DNA from: an uncultured Paracoccaceae bacterium
Lineage (GTDB): Bacteria; Pseudomonadota; Alphaproteobacteria; Rhodobacterales; Rhodobacteraceae
Reading direction: 5' to 3'
Length of the DNA stretch: 64,000 nt
Assembly: GCA_943787985.1 (NCBI GenBank)
Contig: CALSOO010000005.1
Location: forward strand, 248,001 to 312,000
The notes under the pieces are model-generated. The model was given only the letters and a program-made list of their open reading frames with translations, was not told the origin of the DNA and did no database searches. The translations under genes were made by a program, and so were the position numbers. This document shows, piece after piece, positions 7,843 through 19,643 of this stretch (positions are counted from its first letter, which is position 1; each line of letters opens with the position of its first letter).

Positions 7843-8547
7843 TTAGAGAATCCCGCCACGCACGGCTTTGCCCACCGCTTGGGTCAACGTTGAGCTGCCC
7901 AGCTTGGTGCGCGCCATCTTGAGGTAGCTGCGCACGGTATGTTCGGACAAGCCCAGTTCGGCTGCGATGTCGGAATAGGACTGACCGTCCGCTGACATGC
8001 TGAGGCATTCAATTTCACGCACAGTCAGAATTGGCATGCCTTCGCGTTCTGCCAACGCTTCCGTCACCGCTTTAATGTGGATCACTGGCAAGAGCGTCCC
8101 GAACTCGTCGATCATCGGCTCCATGTATTTCTTCCATTCCCGCTCTTCGAGAGTGGAATTCACACTCATCGCAGACTGGCGGCCACGCTTGTCGGTATAG
8201 ACAAAGGTATGCCCGCAAGCCCCCAACCCGAATTCCATCGACGCTTTGAGGACTTTGTGGTGGCTCGGTTTGACGCGCAGTTCGGACCAGCAGAATGATT
8301 CCCCCTCTTCGATCACTTGTTGGATGACGGGGTCGTCGGAGATGTAGTTGTTCAATAGGTATTGGCGCACCCACGCATCTGGGTAGGTTGTTCGCACGAA
8401 AGGATTGGAAAAAGAGAGACCTTCGTTTTTCATCAAGTGGAACGTGATGAAATCTACTTCATACGCAGTTTCTATCAGTTTGATGGCTTGATCCACGGAG
8501 TTCGACCGCAAGATCGCTTCGCATAAAGTGTCTATCGACGATGTCAC
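7843..8547 (-). CDS. LuxR-type quorum-sensing regulator
   Basis: 234 residues, the standard size. Autoinducer-binding domain at about 10-150: Trp59, Tyr63, Asp72, Pro73 and Trp87 correspond with a constant offset of two to Trp57, Tyr61, Asp70, Pro71 and Trp85 of TraR, the residues that contact acyl-homoserine lactones. GerE-type helix-turn-helix at about 170-230 (LTVREIECLSMSADG, then SDIAAELGLSEHTVRSYL). No luxI-type synthase is in the window, so it is either a solo receptor or paired with a synthase to the left. It lies directly upstream of the ACP operon in the same orientation and probably controls it. Confidence 0.88.
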   Translation of the reverse strand: MTSSIDTLCEAILRSNSVDQAIKLIETAYEVDFITFHLMKNEGLSFSNPFVRTTYPDAWVRQYLLNNYISDDPVIQQVIEEGESFCWSELRVKPSHHKVLKASMEFGLGACGHTFVYTDKRGRQSAMSVNSTLEEREWKKYMEPMIDEFGTLLPVIHIKAVTEALAEREGMPILTVREIECLSMSADGQSYSDIAAELGLSEHTVRSYLKMARTKLGSSTLTQAVGKAVRGGIL

Positions 8548-8863
8548 TGTTCAAACCCCCAAATACCTTAAACAACAAGCTTAGGACTGGCATCTCAATA
8601 GCAAGAACTATCTTAGGTAGAAAAACTGACCGGAATTCCCACAGCAGTAGTGTCGTTGGCTTCGGAGCACGAATGAAAAAGACGGTTTGTGCTCCCATAA
8701 GCACATATCGGGACCTCGTCTGCGTCAGCTTGGCAGCCTATGGTCCGACCCGAACCTTCAAAAGAACAGCCCATTGTTCGTGTGACGCAAAGCCGTGATT
8801 GCAGCCCATCGCCGGATGCGGGATATATGCCCCATCTGACATGATGAGCTGGGGCACGGGAAC
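8548..8863. other. Divergent intergenic region between luxR-type gene and polA
   Basis: 316 bp without a credible gene. It must hold the promoters of both divergent genes. I see no strong inverted repeat, no copy of the 7738-7755 palindrome and no recognisable structured RNA. The polA ATG at 8864 is preceded by GGGAAC as a weak ribosome site. Confidence 0.5.
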
Positions 8864-11665
8864 ATGAGTGATACAAAATTTGGCAAAGGGTGCCATCTGC
8901 ATCTGATTGACGGTTCCGCCTTTATTTTCCGCGCATACCACGCATTGCCGCCTTTGACCCGCAAGTCAGATGGCTTACCGATTGGTGCCGTGGCCGGCTT
9001 TTGCAACATGTTGCACCGCTATATCGAGGGCAACACAGGACCTGACGCGCCAACCCATGTCGCTGTGATTTTCGACAAAGGCAGCCATACGTTTCGCAAC
9101 GACATGTACGACTTGTACAAAGCCAACCGCGAAGCAATGCCCGAGGATTTGCGCCCCCAGATGCCTCTGACGCGCTTAGCCACCAAAGCCTTCAACATCG
9201 CCTGCGAGGAGATGGAGGGGTTCGAGGCTGATGACATAATCGCAACCCTTGCCGTTCAAGCCCGCGCCGCTGGCGGCGCATGCACGATCATTTCGTCGGA
9301 CAAAGACCTCATGCAACTGGTGGGCGGCGGCGTTGTGATGCATGATGCGATGAAGAACAAGCACATCGACCGCGACGGTGTTCATGAGAAATTTGGCGTC
9401 TATCCCGAACGGGTTGTAGATGTCCAAGCCCTCGCAGGTGACAGCGTCGACAACGTTCCGGGGGCACCGGGTATTGGCGTCAAAACCGCTGCGTTGCTTA
9501 TCAATGAATACGGCGATCTGGACACACTGTTGGCACGTGCAGGTGAGATCAAACAACCCAAACGGCGTGAAACGCTCATCAACCACGCTGATCAAATCCG
9601 CCTTTCGCGTGATTTAGTGCGTCTGGATGATGCGATGACTCTCAACTTTACCATTGATGATCTTGAGGTCCGTGAGCCTGAGCCAGAAAAGCTGCTCTCG
9701 TTTCTCGCCGAGATGGAGTTTCGCACCCTGACGAAGCGCGTTGCATTGCAGCTTAGCGCGGAAGAGCCCGTGATCGAGGACACTGCGCCTGCAACAGATG
9801 TACCGGCCATTGAAACCGTGCCATTCGATCAAGCCAAATACGAACACGTCAGCGATGCCGCCGCTTTGCAAACGTGGATCGACCTGATCTACAAGCGCGG
9901 GTTTGTTGCCGTAGACACTGAAACAACCGGCCTCAATGACATGACCGCCCATCTTGTTGGGGTCTCACTCTGCGTCGAGGCCGGGCACGCCTGCTATATC
10001 CCTTTGATCCATAAAGCTGCCGGAGGCGACGATCTGTTTTCCGACGATACTCTGGCCGAGGGGCAAATGCCGCTTGAGGACTGCCTTGCGATGCTCAAGC
10101 CCATGCTGGAGGATCCGGCGATCCTGAAAATCGGGCAGAATATGAAGTACGACGCCAAGATTTTAGCACGGCTGAACATCAATATTACGCCGATCGATGA
10201 TACAATGCTGATGTCATACGCCATGCATGCAGGGTTGCACGGCCATGGTATGGACACTCTGTCAGAGCGGTATCTGAACCACACTCCCATTCCGATCAAA
10301 CCATTGTTGGGCACAGGCAAGTCCGCGCGCACTTTTGATGCGGTGCCAGTGGCCGAAGCCGTGCCGTATGCCGCCGAAGACGCAGATATCACACTGCGTC
10401 TGTGGCAACTGCTGAAACCGCGACTGCATACCGCAAATGTCACCCGCGTTTATGAAACTCTGGAACGCCCACTGGTCCCCGTGCTGACCCAGATGGAGCG
10501 GTCAGGCGTCAAGGTCGATCGTGATACGCTCAGCAGAATGTCCAACGCATTCGCGCAAAAGATGGCTGGCTTGGAAGACGAGATTTATGAGTTGGTCGGG
10601 CGGAAGTTCAACGTAGGCTCCCCCAAACAGCTAGGCGAAATCCTGTTTGATGAAATGGGGATCGAGGGTGGCAAAAAGGGCAAGACCGGCGCCTATGCAA
10701 CGGGCGCGGACGTGCTCGAAGATCTCGCCACTGAACACACTCTGCCGGCGCGGGTTCTGGACTGGCGGTCTCTCTCCAAACTCAAGTCCACCTACACGGA
10801 TGCTCTGCAAACCCACATCAATCCCGAAAGCGGGCGGGTTCACACCTCCTATTCGATAACAGGTGCCTCGACGGGGCGACTGTCATCCAACGACCCGAAT
10901 TTGCAAAACATCCCGATCCGTTCCGAGGAAGGACGCCGAATCCGCGAAGCCTTTGTGGCGGAAGAGGGCAAAACACTGGTTGCACTGGACTATTCCCAGA
11001 TCGAATTGCGCATTTTGGCGCATATCGCCGATATTCCAGCCCTCAAACAAGCCTTTGCAGACGGCCATGACATTCACGCCATGACGGCCTCCGAGATGTT
11101 CGATGTCCCTCTGGATCAAATGACGCCCGATATTCGGCGACAAGCAAAAGCGATCAACTTCGGAGTGATTTACGGCATCTCGGGGTTTGGTTTGGCCCGC
11201 AATTTGCGGATCCCGCGCGGCGAGGCTCAAGGCTTTATTGACCGCTATTTTGAACGGTTCCCGGGCATCCGGACCTATATGGACGACACAAAGGCATTTG
11301 CCAAAGAACACGGCTATGTGCAGACGTTGTTCGGGCGTAAAATTCACACTCCAAATATCGGGGCCAAGGGACCGCAGGCAGGGTTCGCCGCACGCGCTGC
11401 AATCAACGCGCCAATCCAAGGCACAGCCGCCGATGTGATACGACGCGCAATGGTGCGGATGCCGGATGCCATCGAAGGGTTACCTGCAAAAATGTTGCTG
11501 CAAGTGCACGATGAGCTATTGTTCGAAGTCGACAATTCCGCCGTGGACGACCTGATTTCGGTGGCAAAAGAGGTCATGGAAAATGCCAACAACCCGCTGG
11601 TCAAACTGGACGTAAAACTCACTGTAGATGCCGGACAAGGAAGCAATTGGGCTCAAGCACATTGA
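8864..11665 (+). CDS. polA: DNA polymerase I
   Basis: 933 residues, full length. N-terminal 5'-3' nuclease domain (about 1-300; LIDGSAFIFRAYHALP, then SSDKDLMQLV), 3'-5' exonuclease domain (about 340-530) with the metal-binding pair Asp351/Glu353 in VDTETTGL, so proofreading should be active, and the family A polymerase domain (about 560-933) with DYSQIELRILAHI from Asp709, RRQAKAINFGVIYGIS (O-helix) and QVHDELLFEV around His882. It fills gaps during Okazaki fragment maturation and excision repair. Stand-alone transcription unit on the opposite strand to its left neighbour. Confidence 0.97.
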   Translation: MSDTKFGKGCHLHLIDGSAFIFRAYHALPPLTRKSDGLPIGAVAGFCNMLHRYIEGNTGPDAPTHVAVIFDKGSHTFRNDMYDLYKANREAMPEDLRPQMPLTRLATKAFNIACEEMEGFEADDIIATLAVQARAAGGACTIISSDKDLMQLVGGGVVMHDAMKNKHIDRDGVHEKFGVYPERVVDVQALAGDSVDNVPGAPGIGVKTAALLINEYGDLDTLLARAGEIKQPKRRETLINHADQIRLSRDLVRLDDAMTLNFTIDDLEVREPEPEKLLSFLAEMEFRTLTKRVALQLSAEEPVIEDTAPATDVPAIETVPFDQAKYEHVSDAAALQTWIDLIYKRGFVAVDTETTGLNDMTAHLVGVSLCVEAGHACYIPLIHKAAGGDDLFSDDTLAEGQMPLEDCLAMLKPMLEDPAILKIGQNMKYDAKILARLNINITPIDDTMLMSYAMHAGLHGHGMDTLSERYLNHTPIPIKPLLGTGKSARTFDAVPVAEAVPYAAEDADITLRLWQLLKPRLHTANVTRVYETLERPLVPVLTQMERSGVKVDRDTLSRMSNAFAQKMAGLEDEIYELVGRKFNVGSPKQLGEILFDEMGIEGGKKGKTGAYATGADVLEDLATEHTLPARVLDWRSLSKLKSTYTDALQTHINPESGRVHTSYSITGASTGRLSSNDPNLQNIPIRSEEGRRIREAFVAEEGKTLVALDYSQIELRILAHIADIPALKQAFADGHDIHAMTASEMFDVPLDQMTPDIRRQAKAINFGVIYGISGFGLARNLRIPRGEAQGFIDRYFERFPGIRTYMDDTKAFAKEHGYVQTLFGRKIHTPNIGAKGPQAGFAARAAINAPIQGTAADVIRRAMVRMPDAIEGLPAKMLLQVHDELLFEVDNSAVDDLISVAKEVMENANNPLVKLDVKLTVDAGQGSNWAQAH

Positions 11666-11828
11666 CACGGACCCATCAAATGCATGTGGCAGGTCGGATC
11701 TTTCTGGCGGGCTCGACCATCGGATTTTTACTGACAAGCGTAGGTCGCTTTCGGGCTATGTTCGGGTCGGTTCTATCTCCAGTCACCTGTGTGATCTTTG
11801 AGAACCCGTCCTTTCGAAGAGACCACTG

Positions 11829-12671
11829 ATGCTGGCCTTGGGATTTGGCATGGTTGCAGCCTTGTGCTGGGCGGTTCACGATTTGTGTGTGCGCTTTGTC
11901 ACTCAAGACGGCGCAATTTTCCCCGCACTTATGGCGGTGGTGTTCACTGGAACAGTCGCAGTTCTCCCCTTCGCGTTTTGGATCGGGGATTGGAACGCGA
12001 TGGGACCACAGGCTTACGGTCTGAGTATTCTCAGCGGTGTGTGTTTCACGGTGGCCAGCGTGGCGCTTTACAATGCGTTTGGCATCGGGCCAGTGCGGCT
12101 GGTTGCGCCAATCATTGGATCTTATCCAATTCTATCAGTGGCTTGGGCTGCGTATAATGGTCAAGCTATCACAACCGGCCAGTGGTGGGCCGTTGGATTG
12201 GTCGTCGGCGGCGTGGCATTGGTGAGCATCCTGAGTGACGAAAGCGAAAGCAACGGGTCGCAAGTCAAAGCGATCCTCTGGGGGTTGCTATCATCTGTTG
12301 GCTTTTTCACAACTTTTGCGACAGGACAGGCGGCCAGCGTAGCAGGGGATGAACTGCCCGTAACACTAATCACACGAACTGTGTGCATCATACTTTTACT
12401 AGGCATCTTAGTGATGCAAGCCGGCCCGAAAATTCCCGCCAAAGGCAACTGGCTTTTGCTAAGCGTTATGGGGGTACTCGACGCCATTGCACTGTCGCTG
12501 GTTATGTCCGCCGGTACGCTCTACAGGCCGGAATTCGCAGCGGTCGCTGCGTCCACGTTTGGGGCTATTACGATCATTCTGGCTTGGACGTTCCTCAAAG
12601 AACGCATGACTTTCGGGCAATGGGCTGGCGTCGGCTTGACCTTCACAGGCATCGGATATCTTGCGCTTTAA
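11829..12671 (+). CDS. EamA/DMT-family membrane transporter
   Basis: 280 residues and about ten hydrophobic segments arranged as two repeats of five, the drug/metabolite transporter layout. Each half carries an EamA-like end: PIIGSYPILSVAWAAYNGQ near residue 100 and a C-terminal helix pair with FLKERMTFGQWAGVGLTFTGIGYLAL. Members export or import small metabolites, amino acids or drugs across the inner membrane; the substrate is not predictable. It stands 163 bp after polA and converges on gyrB with 65 bp between the stops. Confidence 0.85.
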   Translation: MLALGFGMVAALCWAVHDLCVRFVTQDGAIFPALMAVVFTGTVAVLPFAFWIGDWNAMGPQAYGLSILSGVCFTVASVALYNAFGIGPVRLVAPIIGSYPILSVAWAAYNGQAITTGQWWAVGLVVGGVALVSILSDESESNGSQVKAILWGLLSSVGFFTTFATGQAASVAGDELPVTLITRTVCIILLLGILVMQAGPKIPAKGNWLLLSVMGVLDAIALSLVMSAGTLYRPEFAAVAASTFGAITIILAWTFLKERMTFGQWAGVGLTFTGIGYLAL

Positions 12672-12690
12672 ACCTATCTTCCTTTTGTCA

Positions 12691-12730
12691 AAAATATCCC
12701 GGGGGTGTGGGGGCTGGCCCCCACGACACC
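12691..12730. repeat. Copy 1 of a GC-rich intergenic repeat between convergent genes
   Basis: Begins AAAATATCCC then GGGGG and contains a hairpin: GTGGGGG (12707-12713), 4-base loop, CCCCCAC (12718-12724). It lies between the DMT transporter and gyrB stops. Related sequence beginning AAATATCC or AAATAAACC and running into a G-rich block occurs at 17008, 26990 and 28934. It could fold in transcripts from either side, but no T-tract follows immediately, so it is not a canonical terminator. Confidence 0.5.
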
Positions 12731-12736
12731 CATCAA

Positions 12737-15169
<2,433 letters not shown>

Positions 15170-15217
15170 TTATTTGCCCTTTTTATACGCTTTTTTGGGG
15201 GGTATGTCACGGCTTTG

Positions 15218-15233
15218 CCACAAGATTTTGTGG
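15218..15233. promoter_or_regulatory. Inverted repeat upstream of gyrB
   Basis: CCACAAGATTTTGTGG, 6-bp perfect arms with a 4-bp centre, 64 bp upstream of the gyrB ATG and followed by TTATCCCC. It could be a regulator site or a small leader hairpin. The TGTGGTTATCC stretch is DnaA-box-like but deviates from TTATCCACA on both strands, so I do not call it a DnaA box. Confidence 0.35.
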
Positions 15234-15266
15234 TTATCCCCGTTCTCTATGCACAAGCAGTCAACC

Positions 15267-15887
15267 TCAGAAAAAGGCGATGACAAGACCCACAAGGATC
15301 AAGGCAATGCCCGACACCAGGTTGATGGTTCTCACAGTGTCCGCAGAGGTGATAAAGCCGCGCATATGACCCACGAATGCCGCCATCAAAAGATTGCCAA
15401 TCAGGGGGACAACCACGGACACACCAATGATCACTCCGACATCAATCGCAGTCACACTGCGCAAATCAAAAAATCCCGGCAACACCCCCATGTAAAAAAG
15501 AACCGCCTTCGGATTGCCCAGGATACTCGCAATACCCGCCAGGAATCCTGCCCACATACCAGGGCGCGTCAGCCTTGAATTGGCTGAAATCGCCGCGCCC
15601 GCATGACGGATCAACGCGTACCCCATGAGGACAAAGACACCGCAAGCCACCCACTTGAGAACCAACATGAAACTGTCGAAAACGGACAGTATCCACGAAA
15701 TCCCCAGCACGGCGACCAGAGGCCACAAAATGTCTCCTATCGCGACCCCGAACGCGAGCGGCCACGCGGCGTGGAACCCGCCAGAGAGGCCACGCGCGAT
15801 CAACGCAAGCCAGACAGGCCCGGGCGTAAGGAACAAAATCACCAACGCACCGCAATACAGCAACAGGTCGCCCGGATTGAGGGTCAT
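15267..15887 (-). CDS. LysE/RhtB-family amino-acid exporter
   Basis: 206 residues or close to it from the ATG at 15885-15887, which overlaps the recF stop in ATGA; upstream ORF extension lies inside recF. Six hydrophobic segments and the N-terminal LFLTPGPVWLALIARGLSGG signature (the TPGP motif) of LysE/RhtB permeases, plus the GNPKAVLFYMGVLPGFF segment in the middle. Such proteins export amino acids or homoserine lactones across the inner membrane. Translational coupling to recF is likely, though the functions are unrelated. Confidence 0.85.
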   Translation of the reverse strand: MTLNPGDLLLYCGALVILFLTPGPVWLALIARGLSGGFHAAWPLAFGVAIGDILWPLVAVLGISWILSVFDSFMLVLKWVACGVFVLMGYALIRHAGAAISANSRLTRPGMWAGFLAGIASILGNPKAVLFYMGVLPGFFDLRSVTAIDVGVIIGVSVVVPLIGNLLMAAFVGHMRGFITSADTVRTINLVSGIALILVGLVIAFF

Positions 15888-16984
15888 GCAGGCGCAACCA
15901 CGGAACTGCCCTCTTCGTCGGTCACATGCAAATACTGCGCTCGTGCGCCCATCGCATCGAACAATTCCGGACCGGTCCCTGTCATCCAAGCCTGCGCACC
16001 CAGTGCGACGATTTCGTCATAAAGTGCGGCGCGGCGTTCTGCGTCCAGATGCGCTGCAACTTCATCAAGCAGCAACAATGGAGGCGCGCCAAAACTCTGC
16101 GCAAGGGCACGGGCATTGGACAAAATCAAAGACACCAGCAACGCCTTCTGCTCCCCTGTAGAGCAATCTTTTGCAGGAACATCTTTGGCGGCAAAGGTTC
16201 CGACCACATCCGCACGATGAGGGCCAATCAAGGTGCGCCCTGCCGACAGGTCTCGCATACGGTTTTCAGCCAATGCAACACGCAAATCCTCTTCTGTTGC
16301 CGGCAAAGACGTCTCAGCATGGATCAGGTCCAGCGTCGCGGACGGAAATGCTGTCTGCGCGCCCGTTTGGGCAACATCGAGCTGTGCAAGTGTGGCAACT
16401 CTGTTCGCATGAATGGCAGAACCCGTTTCCGCCATCTTGGCCTCAAGGGCTCCATACCACGCAGGATCACGTACCATATCCTTGAGCAATCGATTGCGCT
16501 CGCGCATTGCCTTTTCATAGGTCAGTGACAATTCCGCGTGCTTTGGTTCAAAACTCAAGGTCATCCGGTCCAAAAACCGCCGCCGGCCTTCGGCCCCCTC
16601 AATCCACAAGCGATCCATTGCGGGGATCAACCACAAGACGCGTGCGACACGTCCCAACGCGGTCTGCGGTGCAGGCTTTTCGTCTATTTTCACCTGACGG
16701 GCCGCACCGGCGTCCGACGTCACATCGATCTCATGCACCTGATGCATGGAATGCAAAACGCTGGATATTTTCCAACCCAATGCCTCGGGACGGCGCGCCA
16801 TATCCTCTGCACTTGAACGCCGCAAACCACGCCCCGGAGACAACAATGACACCGCTTCAAGAATGTTGGTTTTGCCAGCCCCGTTGGGACCATAAATCGC
16901 CACAGGGCGCGAATCGGTGACAATGCGCGCAATCTTGTGGGATCGAAAATGCGAGAGGGTCAAAGACGAGAGATAAAGGGCCAT
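15884..16984 (-). CDS. recF: DNA replication/repair protein RecF
   Basis: 366 residues. SMC-like ATPase: Walker A YGPNGAGKTN near residue 32, signature STGEQKALLVSLILSNA near 275, and Walker B PLLLLDEVAAHLD near 305. FRSH near 13 is the usual FRNY/FRSH N-terminal motif. Loads RecA with RecO and RecR at single-strand gaps. It follows dnaN in the same direction and overlaps the LysE gene by 4 bp. Confidence 0.95.
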   Translation of the reverse strand: MALYLSSLTLSHFRSHKIARIVTDSRPVAIYGPNGAGKTNILEAVSLLSPGRGLRRSSAEDMARRPEALGWKISSVLHSMHQVHEIDVTSDAGAARQVKIDEKPAPQTALGRVARVLWLIPAMDRLWIEGAEGRRRFLDRMTLSFEPKHAELSLTYEKAMRERNRLLKDMVRDPAWYGALEAKMAETGSAIHANRVATLAQLDVAQTGAQTAFPSATLDLIHAETSLPATEEDLRVALAENRMRDLSAGRTLIGPHRADVVGTFAAKDVPAKDCSTGEQKALLVSLILSNARALAQSFGAPPLLLLDEVAAHLDAERRAALYDEIVALGAQAWMTGTGPELFDAMGARAQYLHVTDEEGSSVVAPA

Positions 16985-17007
16985 ATCGCCTATTTTCCTA
17001 TCGTCCT

Positions 17008-17030
17008 AAATATCCCCGCCGGAGGCAAGA
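17008..17030. repeat. Copy 2 of the GC-rich intergenic repeat
   Basis: AAATATCCCCGCCGGAGGCA in the 52-bp gap between dnaN and recF. This short form, with GCCGG as a small internal dyad, shares the AAATATCCC start with the copy at 12691. It lies inside the dnaN-recF transcription path. Confidence 0.45.
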
Positions 17031-17036
17031 AATCTC

Positions 17037-18155
17037 TTAAACACGCATCGGCATGACGACATAGACAGCGCTTGTGTCATTGCCTTCACGCATCAACGTT
17101 GGATCACCTGAGGAATTGAACATGAACACAGCATTTTCACGATCAACCTGGCTTGCAATCTCAAGCAAATACTTGGCGTTGAACCCGATTTCCAGACGCT
17201 CATCAGCATAAGACACCGCCAACTCTTCTTCGGCAGCACCGCTGTCGGGCGCATTCACAGACAAAATCAGGCGGTCTTCATCCAACTGAAGCTTCACAGC
17301 GCGAGACCGCTCGGAGGATACAGTGGCCACACGGTCAACAGCCTTGGCAAAATCAGCGGCATCCACTTCCAGCTTGCGGGTGTTCCCTTGCGGGATGACG
17401 CGCGTGTAGTCAGGGAATGTGCCGTCAATGACCTTGGATGTCAGTATGATCGCTGGGGTCGCGAAGCGTACTTTGGTCTCGGACACGGAAACGGCGATTT
17501 TCATATCGTCGTCGTCCAGAAGTTTGCGCAATTCGCCAACGGTTTTGCGGGGAACAATCACGCCCGGCATGTCAGACGCACCTTCAGGAAGGTCCGTGTC
17601 GATCCGCGCAAGACGGTGTCCGTCCGTCGCAACGCAGCGCAACACTTTGCCGCCATCAGACTCGGACACATGCATGTAAACGCCGTTGAGGTAATAGCGG
17701 GTCTCTTCGGTCGAGATCGCGAATTTGGATTTATCAAACAAGCGGCGCAACTTTGGTGCGTCGATTGAAAAGTTGGACGCGTATTCCGATGAGGCCATCA
17801 CAGGAAAATCCTCACGCGGCAATGTCGCCAGCGAGAAATTCGAGCGCCCCGCCTCAACGGTCAGACGACCGGTCGCGGCATCTGCGGTCAGCGTCACTTG
17901 AGCGCCGTCAGGCAATTTGCGAACGATCTCGTGCAGGGTTGTGGCTGCAACGGTTGTGGCGCCTGCGCGCTCCACCATTGCGGGCGCTTTATCGACAACT
18001 TCGATATCAAGGTCCGTGGCGCGGAAAGACGCATCACTGCCTTCGGCTTCGATCAGGACGTTCGCAAGAATCGGGATCGTGTTGCGCCGCTCTACAACCG
18101 ACTGTGCCTGAGACACGGCCTTGAGCAGGTCTGCGCGTTCGATGCTAATTTTCAT
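17037..18155 (-). CDS. dnaN: DNA polymerase III beta subunit (sliding clamp)
   Basis: 372 residues from the ATG at 18153-18155 (MKISIERADLLKAVSQ), the conserved clamp N-terminus; the 20 upstream ORF residues are not clamp-like. Three repeated clamp domains with TIPILANVL near 30 and the C-terminal VYVVMPMRV ending. It encircles DNA and tethers polymerase III. It lies 120 bp downstream of dnaA in the usual dnaA-dnaN-recF order. Confidence 0.97.
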   Translation of the reverse strand: MKISIERADLLKAVSQAQSVVERRNTIPILANVLIEAEGSDASFRATDLDIEVVDKAPAMVERAGATTVAATTLHEIVRKLPDGAQVTLTADAATGRLTVEAGRSNFSLATLPREDFPVMASSEYASNFSIDAPKLRRLFDKSKFAISTEETRYYLNGVYMHVSESDGGKVLRCVATDGHRLARIDTDLPEGASDMPGVIVPRKTVGELRKLLDDDDMKIAVSVSETKVRFATPAIILTSKVIDGTFPDYTRVIPQGNTRKLEVDAADFAKAVDRVATVSSERSRAVKLQLDEDRLILSVNAPDSGAAEEELAVSYADERLEIGFNAKYLLEIASQVDRENAVFMFNSSGDPTLMREGNDTSAVYVVMPMRV

Positions 18156-18275
18156 ATGCCCTCTCCCTACGAAGTGCTGGGACAGGCAACCTACCGTGTC
18201 CCACCGTATTCTCAAGCGTTTTCTTGCTTTTGGGGGTGTTTAAGAGGCGCGTCAAGAGGCGCCTCCCGCGTGGCC

Positions 18276-19643
18276 TTACGCCTCTAGTGCGCGGCGCAAC
18301 AATTCGAGGTCTTCTGCGATCTGCCCATCGCTTTGTTTCAACTCTTCAATCCGCTTCACGCCGTGCATCACCGTGGTGTGATCCCGTCCACCAAAACGGC
18401 GTCCGATTTCAGGCAAGGAACGGCTGGTGAGGTGTTTGGACAGATACATCGCGACTTGGCGTGGACGGGCATAACTGCGCAGGCGTTTCGGGCCAATCAT
18501 GTCCGACAGACGGATATTGTAGTGCTCTGATACTTTGCGCTGGATTTCCTCGACCGAGATTTTGCGCTCTGACGCGCGCAGCACATCCGCAAGACAATCC
18601 TGGGTCAGCTCCATGTTGATTTCACGCCCGACAAGGGATGCAAAGGCAAACAAGCGGGTCAGGGCACCCTCAAGAACACGAACATTTGTTGAAATCCGGT
18701 GTGCCAGAAATTCAAGAACCCCTTTTTGCACTTCGAGGTCAGGATAGTTTTCGCGCTGCATCTCGACCTTGCTTTGCAGGATGCCAAGGCGCAATTCATA
18801 GTCGGTCGGATGCAAATCAACGACCAAACCGCATTGCAAACGGGATTTCACCCGATCCTCAAGACCGGAAATCTCGCCTGGCGCGCGATCTGCAGAGATG
18901 ATGATCTGTTTGTTCTGATCCACAAGCGCGTTGAAGGTGTGGAAAAACTCTTCCTGCGTGCTGTCCTTGCCTGCGATGAACTGGACATCGTCGACCATCA
19001 GAACATCCACCGAGCGGAAGATCTCTTTGAAATCCATCATTTTGCGTTCACGCAAAGCTTGAACGAAACGGTACATGAACTGCTCTGCAGACAGATACAT
19101 GACGTTAAGATCGGGACGGCTTGTCTGAAGCTCCCACGCGATAGCGTGCATCAGGTGTGTTTTGCCCAAGCCGACACCACCATACAGAAACAACGGGTTG
19201 AACGTGACAGGGCCGCCTTCTGCCACACGCTTGGCAGCGGCATGGGCCAATTCGTTTGGTTTGCCGACAACGAAACGATCAAACGTAAAGCGCTTGTCTA
19301 ACTTGGCACGGGGCATGGTCGTGGGCTGTTCAGCTTTGGTCGCACTCACCGCTGCTGTTTTATGCGCAATCGCTTTATGTGCAATCGGGCGGGCATCGCT
19401 TTGAGCGGCGACAGTGAAGTTAAGCCGACGGACGGAAGGCGTATCACTGTGCAGTTCATGCAAAATAGCATCGGCGAAATTCTGGCTGACATAGTTACCG
19501 ATAAAGGTCGTGGGAACATGGAACGTCGCTATCCCGTCTTGGATATCCTTGAACGCCAATGGCTTGATCCAGGTTGCGAAATTGTTACGGCCTACTGTGT
19601 GTTCCAGGCGTTCACTTAACACGCCCCATTCTTCTTGTGTCAT
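18276..19643 (-). CDS. dnaA: Chromosomal replication initiator DnaA
   Basis: 455 residues from the ATG at 19641-19643 (MTQEEWGVLSERL), chosen for the conserved N-terminus; an ATG 18 bp upstream would add six residues. Domain I at about 1-80, a variable Ala/Lys linker, AAA+ domain with Walker A GGVGLGKTHLMH, Walker B VLMVDDVQFI and sensor regions, and the C-terminal DNA-binding domain with GGRDHTTVMHGVKRI, the DnaA signature. Opens the origin and controls its own gene in many bacteria. Transcribed away from rpsT, followed by dnaN. Confidence 0.97.
   Translation of the reverse strand: MTQEEWGVLSERLEHTVGRNNFATWIKPLAFKDIQDGIATFHVPTTFIGNYVSQNFADAILHELHSDTPSVRRLNFTVAAQSDARPIAHKAIAHKTAAVSATKAEQPTTMPRAKLDKRFTFDRFVVGKPNELAHAAAKRVAEGGPVTFNPLFLYGGVGLGKTHLMHAIAWELQTSRPDLNVMYLSAEQFMYRFVQALRERKMMDFKEIFRSVDVLMVDDVQFIAGKDSTQEEFFHTFNALVDQNKQIIISADRAPGEISGLEDRVKSRLQCGLVVDLHPTDYELRLGILQSKVEMQRENYPDLEVQKGVLEFLAHRISTNVRVLEGALTRLFAFASLVGREINMELTQDCLADVLRASERKISVEEIQRKVSEHYNIRLSDMIGPKRLRSYARPRQVAMYLSKHLTSRSLPEIGRRFGGRDHTTVMHGVKRIEELKQSDGQIAEDLELLRRALEA

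Noticed and set aside
15229..15240. DnaA box upstream of gyrB
   Set aside because: TGTGGTTATCC differs from TGTGGATAA and TTATCCACA at two or more positions, and no cluster is present.
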